A stretch of DNA of 64,000 nt from Actinomycetes bacterium. Lineage in GTDB: Bacteria; Actinomycetota; Actinomycetes; Nanopelagicales; Nanopelagicaceae. The translations under genes were made by a program, and so were the position numbers. Below the pieces are notes generated by a model. It saw only the letters and a program-made list of their open reading frames with translations, was not told the DNA's origin and did not search any database. Location of the stretch: assembly GCA_014190015.1 (NCBI GenBank), contig BJFT01000003.1, positions 1-64,000 on the forward strand, in the 5' to 3' direction. Positions within the stretch are counted from its first letter, which is position 1. Each line of letters starts with the position of its first letter. Positions 17,255 to 26,606 of the stretch are shown piece after piece.

Positions 17255-17968
17255 ATGGGTTTCTGGTCAGATTTCAAAGCGAAGAGAGCACTCAAGAGTG
17301 CCACCAAGCAGTACCAGCTTGAATACGCCGACTGGCAAAGAGATGTTGAAATCTTTAAAGATATCGAAGCAGCATTTGAATTAGCAGTTAAGGGCGAAGA
17401 CTCTGTTCCAAATAACACCGTGCAAAAAGATGGCGAAATCATTTTGTGGCAAGGCCAAGGACAATTCCACGAAACTGGCAGAACACCTGGCCGCTATCAG
17501 GGATCTTCACAAGGATTTAGCATTCCTTTAGTTGGTGGCATTCGTTATCGAGTCGGTGCACAGCGCGGAACATTTGTTCCTGGAGAAGAAGTGCAGGCAT
17601 ATAAAGAAGTTGGACAAGTGCTGCTGACGACAGAGCGTCTGTTATTTAACGGACAGATGAATACAAAAGAGTGGGCATTTGCAAAGTGGAATGGCGCATC
17701 AACAACTGCTGATGAATCTGATTACATCTTTCACGTCAGCAACCGCCAGAAAACTTCCGGAATTCTCTTTGGTCCACGACAAGGTCGCGAATTCAACCGC
17801 TTCTTAGCCCAAGCAATTAACTGCGCCGAAGAAGGCGTCGACGTGGTTCTAAAGAGTGTGCGTACTCAGCTCAAAGAGTTGGCAGAAGATGAACCAAAGC
17901 CCCCTACTCTTGCCTCAATTGAATCTGCACGAGTTGCTAAGTTAGAGATAGAAGCGCCTAAGAATTAA
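17255..17968 (+). CDS. Hypothetical protein with PH/GRAM-like core
   Basis: A 237-aa cytoplasmic protein. The N-terminus is helical and charged; the middle (about 100-180) reads as a beta-rich PH/GRAM-like domain with the typical phrase G-Q-V-L-L-T-T-E-R-L-L-F-N followed by W-A-F-A-K-W. Such domains are usually lipid- or protein-binding. The fold assignment is by pattern only. The stop codon overlaps that of the convergent aldehyde dehydrogenase by four bases. Confidence 0.55.
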   Translation: MGFWSDFKAKRALKSATKQYQLEYADWQRDVEIFKDIEAAFELAVKGEDSVPNNTVQKDGEIILWQGQGQFHETGRTPGRYQGSSQGFSIPLVGGIRYRVGAQRGTFVPGEEVQAYKEVGQVLLTTERLLFNGQMNTKEWAFAKWNGASTTADESDYIFHVSNRQKTSGILFGPRQGREFNRFLAQAINCAEEGVDVVLKSVRTQLKELAEDEPKPPTLASIESARVAKLEIEAPKN

Positions 17969-19425
17969 GCTGGTCTGAAAGAATCTTTTGCCTCTGTTTG
18001 TGCGTGCTTAATCATGATGTGACGAGTAACTGAGTATTCAGCAACTGATTCAGCGCTCATATCTTTTCCAAAACCACTGCCCTTTACTCCACCATGTGGA
18101 GCCTCAGATGCAATTGGCAGATGATCATTAATCCAAGTAACGCCAACTTCTAGTTGGTGAGTAACGCGCATTGCGCGTGCAACATCGGTGGTCCAAACTG
18201 ATGAAGCCAGACCGTATGCGCAATCATTTGCCAGTGCGATTGCTTCTTCTTCTGTATTAAATGGCAGAACAACTACAACCGGTCCAAAGATTTCTTTTTG
18301 AACCGCATCGCTATTTTGCTTTGCATCCGTTATCAAGGTTGGTGGGTAATAAAAACCTTCTGTATCAGGGATAAATCCGCCTGTGTGAATAGTGGCACCT
18401 GCTGCCTTTGCATTTTCAACAAATGAATGAACACGCGTGCGATGTTCTTCGCTAATTAGTGGACCGATATCACTGGTGGGATCTTGTGGGTCTCCATATT
18501 TAATGGATGACATAACCGAAGCTAATTCTTTCACTGCTGCATCAAATTGAGATTTATGAACATAGATACGAGTAGCTGCTGTGCAATCCTGCCCAGTGTT
18601 ATACGTAGATCCCATAGAAAGTGCGTGTGCCATTGCTTTGATATCAGCATCTTCAAAGACAATTGCGGGTGCTTTACCACCGAGTTCGAGGTGTAATCGC
18701 TTTGTGGTCTTTGATGCTTCAGCCATGATCGCTTGGCCCGTTGTAGTTGCACCAGTTACTGAAATCATCGCAATATCTTTATGTGCGACCAATGCTTTAC
18801 CGAGATCATCATCGCCAGATAAAACATTGAGCAATCCCTTGGGCAATCCAGATTGCACTGCGAGTTCTGCCATTCGCAATGCGGTACTTGGCGTTGATGG
18901 TGCTGGTTTAAGAATGACAGCGTTACCTGCAGCAAGGGCTGGTCCAAATTTCCAGATTGCCATAATCAATGGAAAGTTCCATGGTGCTATCGATCCAACG
19001 ATTCCGATTGGACGTTTAATCAACATTGATGTGTAACCTTCAGATAAAACCCCAGCACCTGTTCCATCTAGAGATCTTGCGGCTGCTGCAAAATACTTGA
19101 GGTTATCAATTGCAAAAGGTAATTCTCCATCTCGAAATACAGCGACTGGTTTACCGCTTTCACGTACTTCTAGATCTGTCAGTTTTGTGCTATCTGCATC
19201 TATTGCATCGGCAAATTTTAGAAGCGCAGCGCTTCGTTGCGCCGGAGTCATCTGTGACCATTGCTTATAGGCAGCCTTTGCGCCAGTTATTGCGTTTTCT
19301 AAATCAGTAGTTGTGGCTGCTGTGTATTCAAAAGTATCCGAGGGTTTTGCAGGATTAACTAATCTAATTGGCGAACCTTTACCAGTGACGTATTCACCGT
19401 TGATGTATGCGCTATGCAATGTCAT
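17965..19425 (-). CDS. Aldehyde dehydrogenase, probably gamma-aminobutyraldehyde dehydrogenase
   Basis: A 486-aa NAD(P)-dependent aldehyde dehydrogenase. Motifs: APWNFP, the LELGGKAP general-base region, and the catalytic Cys in NTGQDCTAATR; the motif region PIASEAPHGGVKGSGFGKD closes the fold. The QDC context and its place four bases after the stop of potA (it is last in the Pot operon) point to oxidation of 4-aminobutanal or similar amino-aldehydes formed from putrescine. It would hand GABA to central metabolism; no putrescine oxidase or transaminase is visible beside it. Confidence 0.85.
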   Translation of the reverse strand: MTLHSAYINGEYVTGKGSPIRLVNPAKPSDTFEYTAATTTDLENAITGAKAAYKQWSQMTPAQRSAALLKFADAIDADSTKLTDLEVRESGKPVAVFRDGELPFAIDNLKYFAAAARSLDGTGAGVLSEGYTSMLIKRPIGIVGSIAPWNFPLIMAIWKFGPALAAGNAVILKPAPSTPSTALRMAELAVQSGLPKGLLNVLSGDDDLGKALVAHKDIAMISVTGATTTGQAIMAEASKTTKRLHLELGGKAPAIVFEDADIKAMAHALSMGSTYNTGQDCTAATRIYVHKSQFDAAVKELASVMSSIKYGDPQDPTSDIGPLISEEHRTRVHSFVENAKAAGATIHTGGFIPDTEGFYYPPTLITDAKQNSDAVQKEIFGPVVVVLPFNTEEEAIALANDCAYGLASSVWTTDVARAMRVTHQLEVGVTWINDHLPIASEAPHGGVKGSGFGKDMSAESVAEYSVTRHIMIKHAQTEAKDSFRPA

Positions 19426-19428
19426 CTT

Positions 19429-20463
19429 TTACGCATCTGCTAACAAAATAGAATCAGCAGCGCTCCATGACAAGTGACAAGTTGAACCAACTGATGGAAC
19501 CTGATTGAGCGCGCAAGAAACCTTTACTAATTGCTCAAATCCACAATCCACAAATAACAGACTAGATCCACCATAAAAATTGGAGCTGACAAGCGTTCCT
19601 GTTATCTCTCCTGTTGCGCTAAGGGATATGTCCTCCGGGCGAAGTAAAAGAACTGCCCTTGAACCAGATGCGAGTTGAGTAGAAGGAATTGGAAGATTCT
19701 TGCCCGCAACAGATATGTTGCCACTGCCGAGTGTGCCAGCGAATAAATTACTTGTACCAATAAAGTCTGCAACAAATTTTGTCTTTGGCGCGCTGTACAT
19801 CTCAACTGGTGTTGCAACCTGAACGACTTCGCCTTTATCCATCAAAGCAATGCGATTAGCAATAGACATTGCTTCTTCTTGGTCGTGAGTCACGATGATG
19901 AAAGTAATTCCTGCCTCGTGTTGTAAGCGCTTGAGTTCGAGCTGCATTTCTGAACGAACTTTCTTATCAAGGGCTGACAAAGGCTCATCTAGTAACAAAA
20001 TCTTTGGACGTTTAACGATTGCACGGGCAAGTGCCACGCGCTGCTTTTGTCCACCAGATAATTGTGAAGGTCGACGATCTTTCTGATCCAGCAACCCAAC
20101 CGTCTTCAAAACATCATGCACGCGTTGATCGATTTCTGTGCTGTCCAACTTCTCTCGGCGCAGACCGTAGGCAACGTTGTCATATACGTTCAGGTGCGGA
20201 AAGAGTGCATAAGACTGAAACATCAAATTCACTGGTCGCTTGTTAGCAGGAACAGATAGCAAATCTTCATTAGCAAGTGTGACAACTCCTGAATCAAGGG
20301 ATTCGAGGCCAGCAAGGGCTCTTAGCAGAGTGGTCTTGCCGCAACCGGATGGCCCAAGGAGTGCGAAGAATTCATTTTCACGAATCTCAATTGAAACGTT
20401 ATTAAGCGCCTGAACATCACCGTATCGCTTTGAAACGCCCGCGATATTTAGAAATGAAGTCAT
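19429..20463 (-). CDS. potA: Spermidine/putrescine ABC transporter ATP-binding protein
   Basis: A 344-aa ATPase. Walker A GPSGCGKTTLL, signature LSGGQKQRVALARAI, Walker B ILLLDEPLSALD, then a C-terminal TOBE/OB-type regulatory domain (residues about 240-344). It overlaps potC by four bases, and the gene order on the minus strand is potD, potB, potC, potA, aldehyde dehydrogenase. The D-to-A order is an ordinary arrangement for putrescine/spermidine importers. Confidence 0.9.
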   Translation of the reverse strand: MTSFLNIAGVSKRYGDVQALNNVSIEIRENEFFALLGPSGCGKTTLLRALAGLESLDSGVVTLANEDLLSVPANKRPVNLMFQSYALFPHLNVYDNVAYGLRREKLDSTEIDQRVHDVLKTVGLLDQKDRRPSQLSGGQKQRVALARAIVKRPKILLLDEPLSALDKKVRSEMQLELKRLQHEAGITFIIVTHDQEEAMSIANRIALMDKGEVVQVATPVEMYSAPKTKFVADFIGTSNLFAGTLGSGNISVAGKNLPIPSTQLASGSRAVLLLRPEDISLSATGEITGTLVSSNFYGGSSLLFVDCGFEQLVKVSCALNQVPSVGSTCHLSWSAADSILLADA

Positions 20464-21233
20464 AGTTGATCCTGCACCTTTACGTTTCGTTGAGCGATTG
20501 TGACAATCAAAGCGCTAATTAGCAAAACAACGGTGGCTAGTGCGTTAATTTCAGGGGAAACGCCAAAGCGAACCATTGAATAAATAACAATTGGCAGAGT
20601 TGGAGAGCTTGGACCATTTGTAAAGAAAGCAATCACAAACTCATCGAGTGAGAGTGTGAAAGCTAACAATCCCCCAGCAATCAATGCTGGTTTGATACTT
20701 GGCAGAGTAATTCTAAAAAATGTACCAACCGCTGTATCTCCCAAATCCTGCGCAGCTTCTTCAAGGGATGAATCAATTTGGGCCAAACGACCACGAACAA
20801 TTGCAGTAACAAAGGCCATACAAAAGAGTGCGTGGCTAATAATCACTGAGTGCAATCCCAAAGTCAGATGCAAGGAAGTAAAGAGTGCGAGTAGTCCGAT
20901 TGCTAGTGCTAAGTCAGGAAAAATTGCCGGTGTTAGCGCAACTGCTTCAAGAGATGAAGATTTTTGATATCGAGCTAAGCCTATCGCGAGAAGTGTTCCA
21001 AGAACTAGCGAAATTATTGTTGTCACAATCGCAACGATTAATGTGTTTTTGAAGCCTTCCATAATATTTGGACTACTAATTAGGACTGAATACCACTTTG
21101 TGCTAAATCCAGTCCAGGTAAAAGGTGCATCAGATTTGTTAAAGGACATAAATATCAAGACCGAAATAGGTAAATACAAAAACACAAGTACCCCATAGAG
21201 CGGAATGCGTAACCACCCGAGTCTGTTAGGCAC
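20460..21233 (-). CDS. potC: Spermidine/putrescine ABC transporter permease
   Basis: A 257-aa permease with six predicted helices and the coupling EAA-type loop EEAAQDLGDTAVGTFFRITLP. The N-terminal KSDAPFTWTGFS region is typical of PotC-type subunits. It overlaps potB by eight bases and potA by four. Confidence 0.88.
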   Translation of the reverse strand: MPNRLGWLRIPLYGVLVFLYLPISVLIFMSFNKSDAPFTWTGFSTKWYSVLISSPNIMEGFKNTLIVAIVTTIISLVLGTLLAIGLARYQKSSSLEAVALTPAIFPDLALAIGLLALFTSLHLTLGLHSVIISHALFCMAFVTAIVRGRLAQIDSSLEEAAQDLGDTAVGTFFRITLPSIKPALIAGGLLAFTLSLDEFVIAFFTNGPSSPTLPIVIYSMVRFGVSPEINALATVVLLISALIVTIAQRNVKVQDQL

Positions 21234-22119
21234 GAGAATCTCCCAGTACTCGACGATTTACACGGGCTTGAATAAAGAAAAGCACAAGCAACATGATGAC
21301 CATAGAGAGCGCAAGAACAGAGCCAAATGGCCAGTCGCGTGCTTTCAAGAATTGATCTCTAATTAAATTACCCACCATGATGGTTTTTCCGCCACCCAAT
21401 AACTCTGGGACAATAAAGTTTCCAACACTAGGAACAAATACAAATATTGCACCGACTAGCACCCCCGGCAGCGCCAAGGGCAGAGTGACTTGTCTAAAGG
21501 CTTGAGCAGGAGTGGCACCCAGATTAATTGCAGCTTCTTTCATTGAAGGATCAATTCGAACGAGCGCCGAGTAAATCGGCAAAATCATCAGAGGGATATA
21601 TGCATAGAGCAAACCTAAAACGATTGCTCCTGGTTTGTACAAGAGTTCCAATGGTTGACTGATAACGCCCATATTGATTAAGCCTTTATTGAGAAAGCCT
21701 TGAGTATTAAGAAGGACAATCCATGCATAGGTACGAATAAGAAAATTTGTCCAGAATGGAAGAACAATAAGCACCAACATGATGTTCTGACGATTCGTCG
21801 GCAACTTTGTAATCGCATAGGCAACTGGAAAGCCAATCACAAAAGCCAAGATGGTCGCTGCTGCTGCAATTAGGACAGACTTAACCAACACTCCGATGTA
21901 AAGCGAATCAAGTGCACGCGTGTAATTTTCAAGAGTAAATATAAATTCAATCCCGCCATAAGTTCCGCGAGATAAGAATGTATAGGCGAAGATGAATCCC
22001 AATGGGATTAACATAAAAGCGGTTATATAAGTGAGTCCTGGAACTAAAAAGACGGCGCGAGAAAGAAGAGCGCGACGCTTGATTGCGTCGCGCTCTTCTG
22101 ACTTAACCGCTAGAGCCAT
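21226..22119 (-). CDS. potB: Spermidine/putrescine ABC transporter permease
   Basis: A 297-aa permease with an EAA-type loop KEAAINLGATPAQAFRQVTLP and a cytoplasmic N-terminus. Residues 8-18 (from EER to RRA) are encoded inside a perfect 15-bp inverted repeat (22064-22099), so the nascent mRNA folds strongly just after the start codon. That unusual coding choice probably lowers translation relative to potD. Confidence 0.88.
   Translation of the reverse strand: MALAVKSEERDAIKRRALLSRAVFLVPGLTYITAFMLIPLGFIFAYTFLSRGTYGGIEFIFTLENYTRALDSLYIGVLVKSVLIAAAATILAFVIGFPVAYAITKLPTNRQNIMLVLIVLPFWTNFLIRTYAWIVLLNTQGFLNKGLINMGVISQPLELLYKPGAIVLGLLYAYIPLMILPIYSALVRIDPSMKEAAINLGATPAQAFRQVTLPLALPGVLVGAIFVFVPSVGNFIVPELLGGGKTIMVGNLIRDQFLKARDWPFGSVLALSMVIMLLVLFFIQARVNRRVLGDSRA
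22064..22099 (-). other. Perfect 15-bp hairpin inside the start of potB
   Basis: AGAAGAGCGCGACGC (22064-22078) pairs exactly with GCGTCGCGCTCTTCT (22085-22099) around a six-base loop. It sits roughly 20 bases into potB and 38 bases after the potD stop codon. Its GC-rich stem contrasts with the surrounding AT-rich DNA, and it is one of four such elements after binding-protein genes in this window. Confidence 0.85.
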
Positions 22120-22136
22120 TTAGTAGGTGCTACTAA

Positions 22137-23234
22137 TTACTTGGCCGTTACTTCGGTGGCGATGCGTGTGTAAAGCGCAGATGCCTTTCCGAGGTCCACG
22201 ATGCCCTCGCCCTTAAGCAATTCGGCTGGAGTGATTCCCATATTTGGGAAATCTCCAACTAGTGCTGGCAATGACTTTTCCATTGCAGGAACATTTGGCA
22301 CCTTGTAAAGAATATTGTCGATCACCCATGAGTGAACGTCCTTATCAAGGATGTGGTTAATGAATGCATGTGCAGCTTCTTTATTCTTTGAAGTTTTTAA
22401 CACGACCATCGTGTCAGCCCAGAGATCTGAACCTTCCTTTGGAACTACGAATTTAATGTTCTTATTCTTCGCAATTCCATAGTTGCACCAACCGTCCCAT
22501 GCTTCAACCATTACGGCTTCACCAGAGACTAGGCGCTCGTAAAATGTTGTGTCATCGTAGGCAAGAAGGTTTGACTTTGCTTTAACAAGCAGGTCTTTAA
22601 CTTGGCCCATCTCAGCTTCGTCTTGAGTATTAACTGAGAATCCGAGTGACTTTTGTGCTGGAAGCATCAACCAACGCTCAGTTGCAAGCATTGTTACCTT
22701 GCCTTTGTACTGTGGCTTTGGCATCAACAAATCGTTCCAACTTGTTGGTTCGTTGCCCTTCATTAAATCTGCGCGGTAGCAAATACCTGTTGTTCCCCAT
22801 GAGTATGGCATTGAATACTTATTGCCCATGTCATATGAAAGTTGTGCGGCTTCTGGAACGAGGTTTGATTCATTAGGAATGAGTGACTTATCTAAATTTT
22901 CAATCAAGCCTTGAGCAGCAAGTGCTTGGGCAAATTGACCGGAAACGAAGGCAACATCAATTCCAGAATCTCCACCAGCTGTTAACTTGGCCATGATTTC
23001 TTCGTTGGTTGCGTGATTAGTAATAGTTACCTTGGTTCCAAATTTTTCTTCAAACTTTGCAGCAAGATCCTCTGGGTAATAAGCAGCCCAGTTGCTCACA
23101 GTCAAAGTTTGCAAACTGAGATCAGCGTTTGGATCAAGTTTGGTTGCACCAGAATCTGAACTGCTACAAGCAGATAGTCCGAGCAAGAGGCCGGCAATTG
23201 CCGTTGCAGCTACTGCTGTGCGTGAAATTCTCAT
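22137..23234 (-). CDS. potD: Spermidine/putrescine substrate-binding lipoprotein
   Basis: A 365-aa binding protein with a lipobox (LLGLSAC, Cys near residue 24) and a mature region starting SLQTLTVSNWAAYYPEDLAAKFEEKFG, the PotD/PotF pattern. Residues YSWGTTGICYRAD and WDGWCNYGIAKN are in the family's polyamine-pocket regions. The ATG at 23234 follows a GAGAGGAA ribosome site; a longer frame to 23387 has no lipobox at its start. First gene of the pot operon. Confidence 0.88.
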   Translation of the reverse strand: MRISRTAVAATAIAGLLLGLSACSSSDSGATKLDPNADLSLQTLTVSNWAAYYPEDLAAKFEEKFGTKVTITNHATNEEIMAKLTAGGDSGIDVAFVSGQFAQALAAQGLIENLDKSLIPNESNLVPEAAQLSYDMGNKYSMPYSWGTTGICYRADLMKGNEPTSWNDLLMPKPQYKGKVTMLATERWLMLPAQKSLGFSVNTQDEAEMGQVKDLLVKAKSNLLAYDDTTFYERLVSGEAVMVEAWDGWCNYGIAKNKNIKFVVPKEGSDLWADTMVVLKTSKNKEAAHAFINHILDKDVHSWVIDNILYKVPNVPAMEKSLPALVGDFPNMGITPAELLKGEGIVDLGKASALYTRIATEVTAK

Positions 23235-23375
23235 GAAGTTCCTCTCAAGAAATACGCCCGCATTGGGCGCACGAATTATTCTTAACCCTAGAGAAAAAAG
23301 GGGCATTTTTCTAGAGTTTCTCGCCAAAAAATAGGCGTGGTTTACAACGGTGGCGCCGTGTTGTTGGATTAGCCC

Positions 23376-24686
23376 ATGAGTTCGCAAAAATTAACCGTCC
23401 TTTTCATGCCCGAGTCAGCATATGGCCCAACCAATCAGTGCATAGGTATCGGGTACCGACTTCTAAAGGCTGGACACCGTGTCGTCTTTGCTGCCGAAGC
23501 TTCATGGGAAGGCAAATTAAAAGCTCTTGGATTTGAAGAAGATTTGGTTAATTTAGCTCCTCCAGCACCGGCAGATTCTGATGCTGATCCTGGTCAGTTT
23601 TGGACAGATTACATTCGCGATACTTCACCAGAATTTCGCAAACCAACTATTGAACAACTAGAAACTTTTGTTAAACCAACATGGCAAGCACTTATTGATG
23701 GTGCCATGTATTGCGAGCCACAGTTACGCGAAATTATTAAGCGCGTAAATCCAGATGTCATTGTGGAAGATAATGTTGTTGCATTTCCAGCACTGATGAC
23801 TGCAGGCAAACCATTTGTGCGTATTGTTTCCTGCAATCCACTGGAAGTTAAGGGTTCAAAAGTTGCTCCAACATTTTCAGGTTATGCAGCAAATGACTCA
23901 AGTAATTGGGATGCGTTTCGAGCCGAGTATAAGAAAACACATTACGAAATGTGGTCTGCCTTTAATGCGTGGGTTCAAGAACAAGGCGCACCAGCATTGC
24001 CCGAACTTGAATTTATTCACGAATCAAAAGATGCAAACATGTATGTCTTTCCTGAGGTCGCTGACTACGTCAAAGATCGTCCACTTAATTCAACGTGGAC
24101 TCGAATTGATTCAAGCGTGCGAGAAACAGATGGAAAATACGATATTCCGGCAGAAGTTGCTAACCGTCCCGCAGATTCAAAATTAATTTATCTTTCTCTT
24201 GGCTCATTGGGTTCTGCCGATGTTGGATTAATGAATCGCCTCACAGAGGTTTTGGGCAAAACCAAGCACCGATTTATCGTAAGCATGGGACCACAGCATG
24301 ATCAGATTAAATTAGCCTCGAATATGGTTGGATCTCAATTCTTGCCACAGATCAACATCATTCCGCAGGTTGATTTAGTCATCACCCACGGTGGAAACAA
24401 CACAACGACTGAAGCTATGCACTACGGAAAGCCAATGATCTTGTTACCGCTCTTTTGGGATCAGTACGACAATGCGCAACGTATGCACGAACTCGGTTTT
24501 GGTGTTCGCCTTGCCACATATGCATTCACTGATGAACAAATGCACAAAGCGCTGGAATCACTATTAAATGATGAAGCACTTGCTAAGAAGATGCGCGAAA
24601 ACTCTGCGCAGATTCAAAGCCGTGATGGACTCGGCGTGGCATCTGCCCTCATTGAAAAAGTTGCACTCGCTCACAAATCTAAATAA
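23376..24686 (+). CDS. GT1-family glycosyltransferase (UGT/MGT-like)
   Basis: A 436-aa two-domain GT-B enzyme. The C-terminal nucleotide-sugar motif THGGNNTTTEAMHYGKPMILLPLFWDQYDNAQR is recognisable in parts (THGGNNTTTEAM and LFWDQYDNAQ), typical of UGTs and macrolide-type transferases, with an N-terminal acceptor domain starting LTVLFMPESAYGPTNQ. The acceptor is not known. It starts just upstream of, and two bases before, a sugar kinase, so the three genes to 26.6 kb probably act on one sugar or glycoside. Confidence 0.8.
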   Translation: MSSQKLTVLFMPESAYGPTNQCIGIGYRLLKAGHRVVFAAEASWEGKLKALGFEEDLVNLAPPAPADSDADPGQFWTDYIRDTSPEFRKPTIEQLETFVKPTWQALIDGAMYCEPQLREIIKRVNPDVIVEDNVVAFPALMTAGKPFVRIVSCNPLEVKGSKVAPTFSGYAANDSSNWDAFRAEYKKTHYEMWSAFNAWVQEQGAPALPELEFIHESKDANMYVFPEVADYVKDRPLNSTWTRIDSSVRETDGKYDIPAEVANRPADSKLIYLSLGSLGSADVGLMNRLTEVLGKTKHRFIVSMGPQHDQIKLASNMVGSQFLPQINIIPQVDLVITHGGNNTTTEAMHYGKPMILLPLFWDQYDNAQRMHELGFGVRLATYAFTDEQMHKALESLLNDEALAKKMRENSAQIQSRDGLGVASALIEKVALAHKSK

Positions 24687-24688
24687 GT

Positions 24689-25696
24689 ATGCATCTTTCA
24701 AAGGCGCAGTGTCAGCAACTGCTGCCAGCATCTCGTGGTGACCATATTAAATCCTGCTCAGATGTTTCGGTGGATTTTTCTATCTCTGATCATGCCGGAA
24801 TATTGATCTTTGAATCTGGAAACAAGAATTTCATCGCACCATATGTTAAAGATGTAAAAAACAAACTCTTACGTCGTGCCGAATCTAAAGATGCCGTAAC
24901 GGCGCGACTTCTGAGTAATGCAATTCCAGATGGTCTGCGCTCAACAATTCCCGTAGTTGCCTATTCTCACGAAAGATTTATCTCCGTCGATCAAAGTAAT
25001 GAGTCCGTGGTTTTGGATGAATCAATCATTGTTAAATGGCAGCTAACAGTGCAGAACTCAATAGGTGCGCATAAAGAAAATGTTCTGAAAGATAACAACT
25101 TTGCTTACCTCCCGGAATTGTTAGGAAACATCTATTGGGGAGACAAGTTAATTGCTAGTGCAAATAAGTTCATAGCTGGCACAACCGATGGCTGGTCTTG
25201 GTGTGTAGAAAAAGCCAAAGAGAATGATTTAGGTGAGTGGGTTGAAAACTTGGCAGTTCTCACTGCTGAAATGCACCGCTGTCTAGAAGGATTAATCCAT
25301 GGTGATTTTCATGTGGGACAGATTTTGAAAACATCAGAGAGTGATCAACTCTGGGTAATTGATTTTGAAGGAGATCCACTTGCCGCTGATGCCCAAACAA
25401 CTGATGTATTGCGAGATGTGGCCAGCATGTCTGCATCGTTTTTCCATGTTGGAGCGGTTGCACTTAAATATGGCGCAGATCCAGTAAAGATAAAAGAGTG
25501 GATTATCAAAGCTAAATCACTTTTCACCAATAAGTATTTTGGTGGTGATTCCTTTGATATCGCTTCGCTACATTCCCTCATGCTCGATCTTGAAGCACGG
25601 GAATTAAAGTATGCGGATAAATTCTTACCTAAATGGCGTTATGCACCAGAATTTGCCATCGCTTATATGAAAGAGTTGGGTTATGGATCCAATTAA
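24689..25696 (+). CDS. Maltokinase/glucosamine-kinase-like phosphotransferase
   Basis: A 335-aa APH-fold kinase. The catalytic loop reads LIHGDFHVGQIL (residues about 203-214) and the metal-binding stretch is VIDFEGDP, the F-E-G-x-P form that marks actinobacterial maltokinases and the related glucosamine kinases rather than antibiotic kinases. It is shorter than typical maltokinase and lacks a trehalose-synthase partner. The following SIS isomerase, overlapping by 14 bases, favours an amino-sugar substrate. Phosphorylation of glucosamine is the leading guess. Confidence 0.7.
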   Translation: MHLSKAQCQQLLPASRGDHIKSCSDVSVDFSISDHAGILIFESGNKNFIAPYVKDVKNKLLRRAESKDAVTARLLSNAIPDGLRSTIPVVAYSHERFISVDQSNESVVLDESIIVKWQLTVQNSIGAHKENVLKDNNFAYLPELLGNIYWGDKLIASANKFIAGTTDGWSWCVEKAKENDLGEWVENLAVLTAEMHRCLEGLIHGDFHVGQILKTSESDQLWVIDFEGDPLAADAQTTDVLRDVASMSASFFHVGAVALKYGADPVKIKEWIIKAKSLFTNKYFGGDSFDIASLHSLMLDLEARELKYADKFLPKWRYAPEFAIAYMKELGYGSN

Positions 25697-26606
25697 GTTC
25701 GGTCATGATTTAGCGCGCAAAGCAGATCTAGCTCATGCGCTTTCAACTCAGATGTTTTCATGGCCAGATCTTTCAGGTCAATCACTTGTCTTTATGGGTA
25801 TGGGTTCATCGGCTTTTGCCGCTCAATCTATGGTTACGCGTTTACAAGCGTGCGGTTGTGATGCCACTTTCACTCTTTCGAGTAATCCAACTCCCCCACA
25901 GGCCAGCACAGATAAAGCTCTTATTGCAATTTCTGCTTCAGGTAACTCTGTTGAAACTAATGATGCATTTGATAAGGCCTATGGTTTTAAGCAAAAGATT
26001 TGGGTTACAAATGCTGCAGAGCGTGGAACAAATACTGTATCTATGCAAGCAGGAGAAGAATCAGGTGGCGTTGCTTCACTGACCTATATGGCAACCCACA
26101 TAGCTCTGCTTCGCTTATACGAATCTCTCGGGTGCATTAAAGAATTAAATTCATCAATAGATGCTGCGGCTGTTGCAATTGATGATATTTATTCACGTAA
26201 AGACTCTTGGCTCCCTGATTTAATCAATCACATCAAATCACCAGCGGGCTCTTATTACATAGCACCCGCTGATCGATTCTGTTCAGCCCAGCAGAGTGCA
26301 TTGATGATGCGCGAATCTCCACGCCTTCCATCTGTCCCTTGCGAAACAGGCGACTGGAGTCACATCGATGTCTATCTGACAAAGACTCTCGATTATCGAG
26401 CAATTTTATTTCCTGGCTCACAGTGGGAAGACCAACTCTTTAAGTGGACACAGGAACGTGAGTCAAAGGTGATAACAATTGGTTTTGATCACCCACACGC
26501 CACAAAATCATTTCGTTACAAAAATGATTCTGATCCGCTAGTCCGTCTACTTGCTGAAACAACTTTTGCCGAGATTCTGGCCCAGCACTTATGGGTTACA
26601 GCTTGA
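25683..26606 (+). CDS. SIS-domain sugar isomerase/deaminase-like protein
   Basis: A 307-aa double SIS-type protein. Motifs: GMGSSAFAAQ in the first SIS domain and ISASGNSVETN at the phosphosugar-binding loop; the glutaminase half of GlmS is missing. Relatives include GlmS-isomerase halves, AgaS and phosphosugar isomerase/deaminases. It overlaps the kinase gene by 14 bases, so an amino-sugar-phosphate is the likely ligand. A regulator-like role is less likely because no HTH is present. Confidence 0.75.
   Translation: MDPIKFGHDLARKADLAHALSTQMFSWPDLSGQSLVFMGMGSSAFAAQSMVTRLQACGCDATFTLSSNPTPPQASTDKALIAISASGNSVETNDAFDKAYGFKQKIWVTNAAERGTNTVSMQAGEESGGVASLTYMATHIALLRLYESLGCIKELNSSIDAAAVAIDDIYSRKDSWLPDLINHIKSPAGSYYIAPADRFCSAQQSALMMRESPRLPSVPCETGDWSHIDVYLTKTLDYRAILFPGSQWEDQLFKWTQERESKVITIGFDHPHATKSFRYKNDSDPLVRLLAETTFAEILAQHLWVTA

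Noticed and set aside
23281..23320. CTAGA-A-run inverted repeat in the potD/GT promoter gap
   Set aside because: The symmetry is imperfect (one base out of step) and depends on A/T runs, so I could not support it as an operator.
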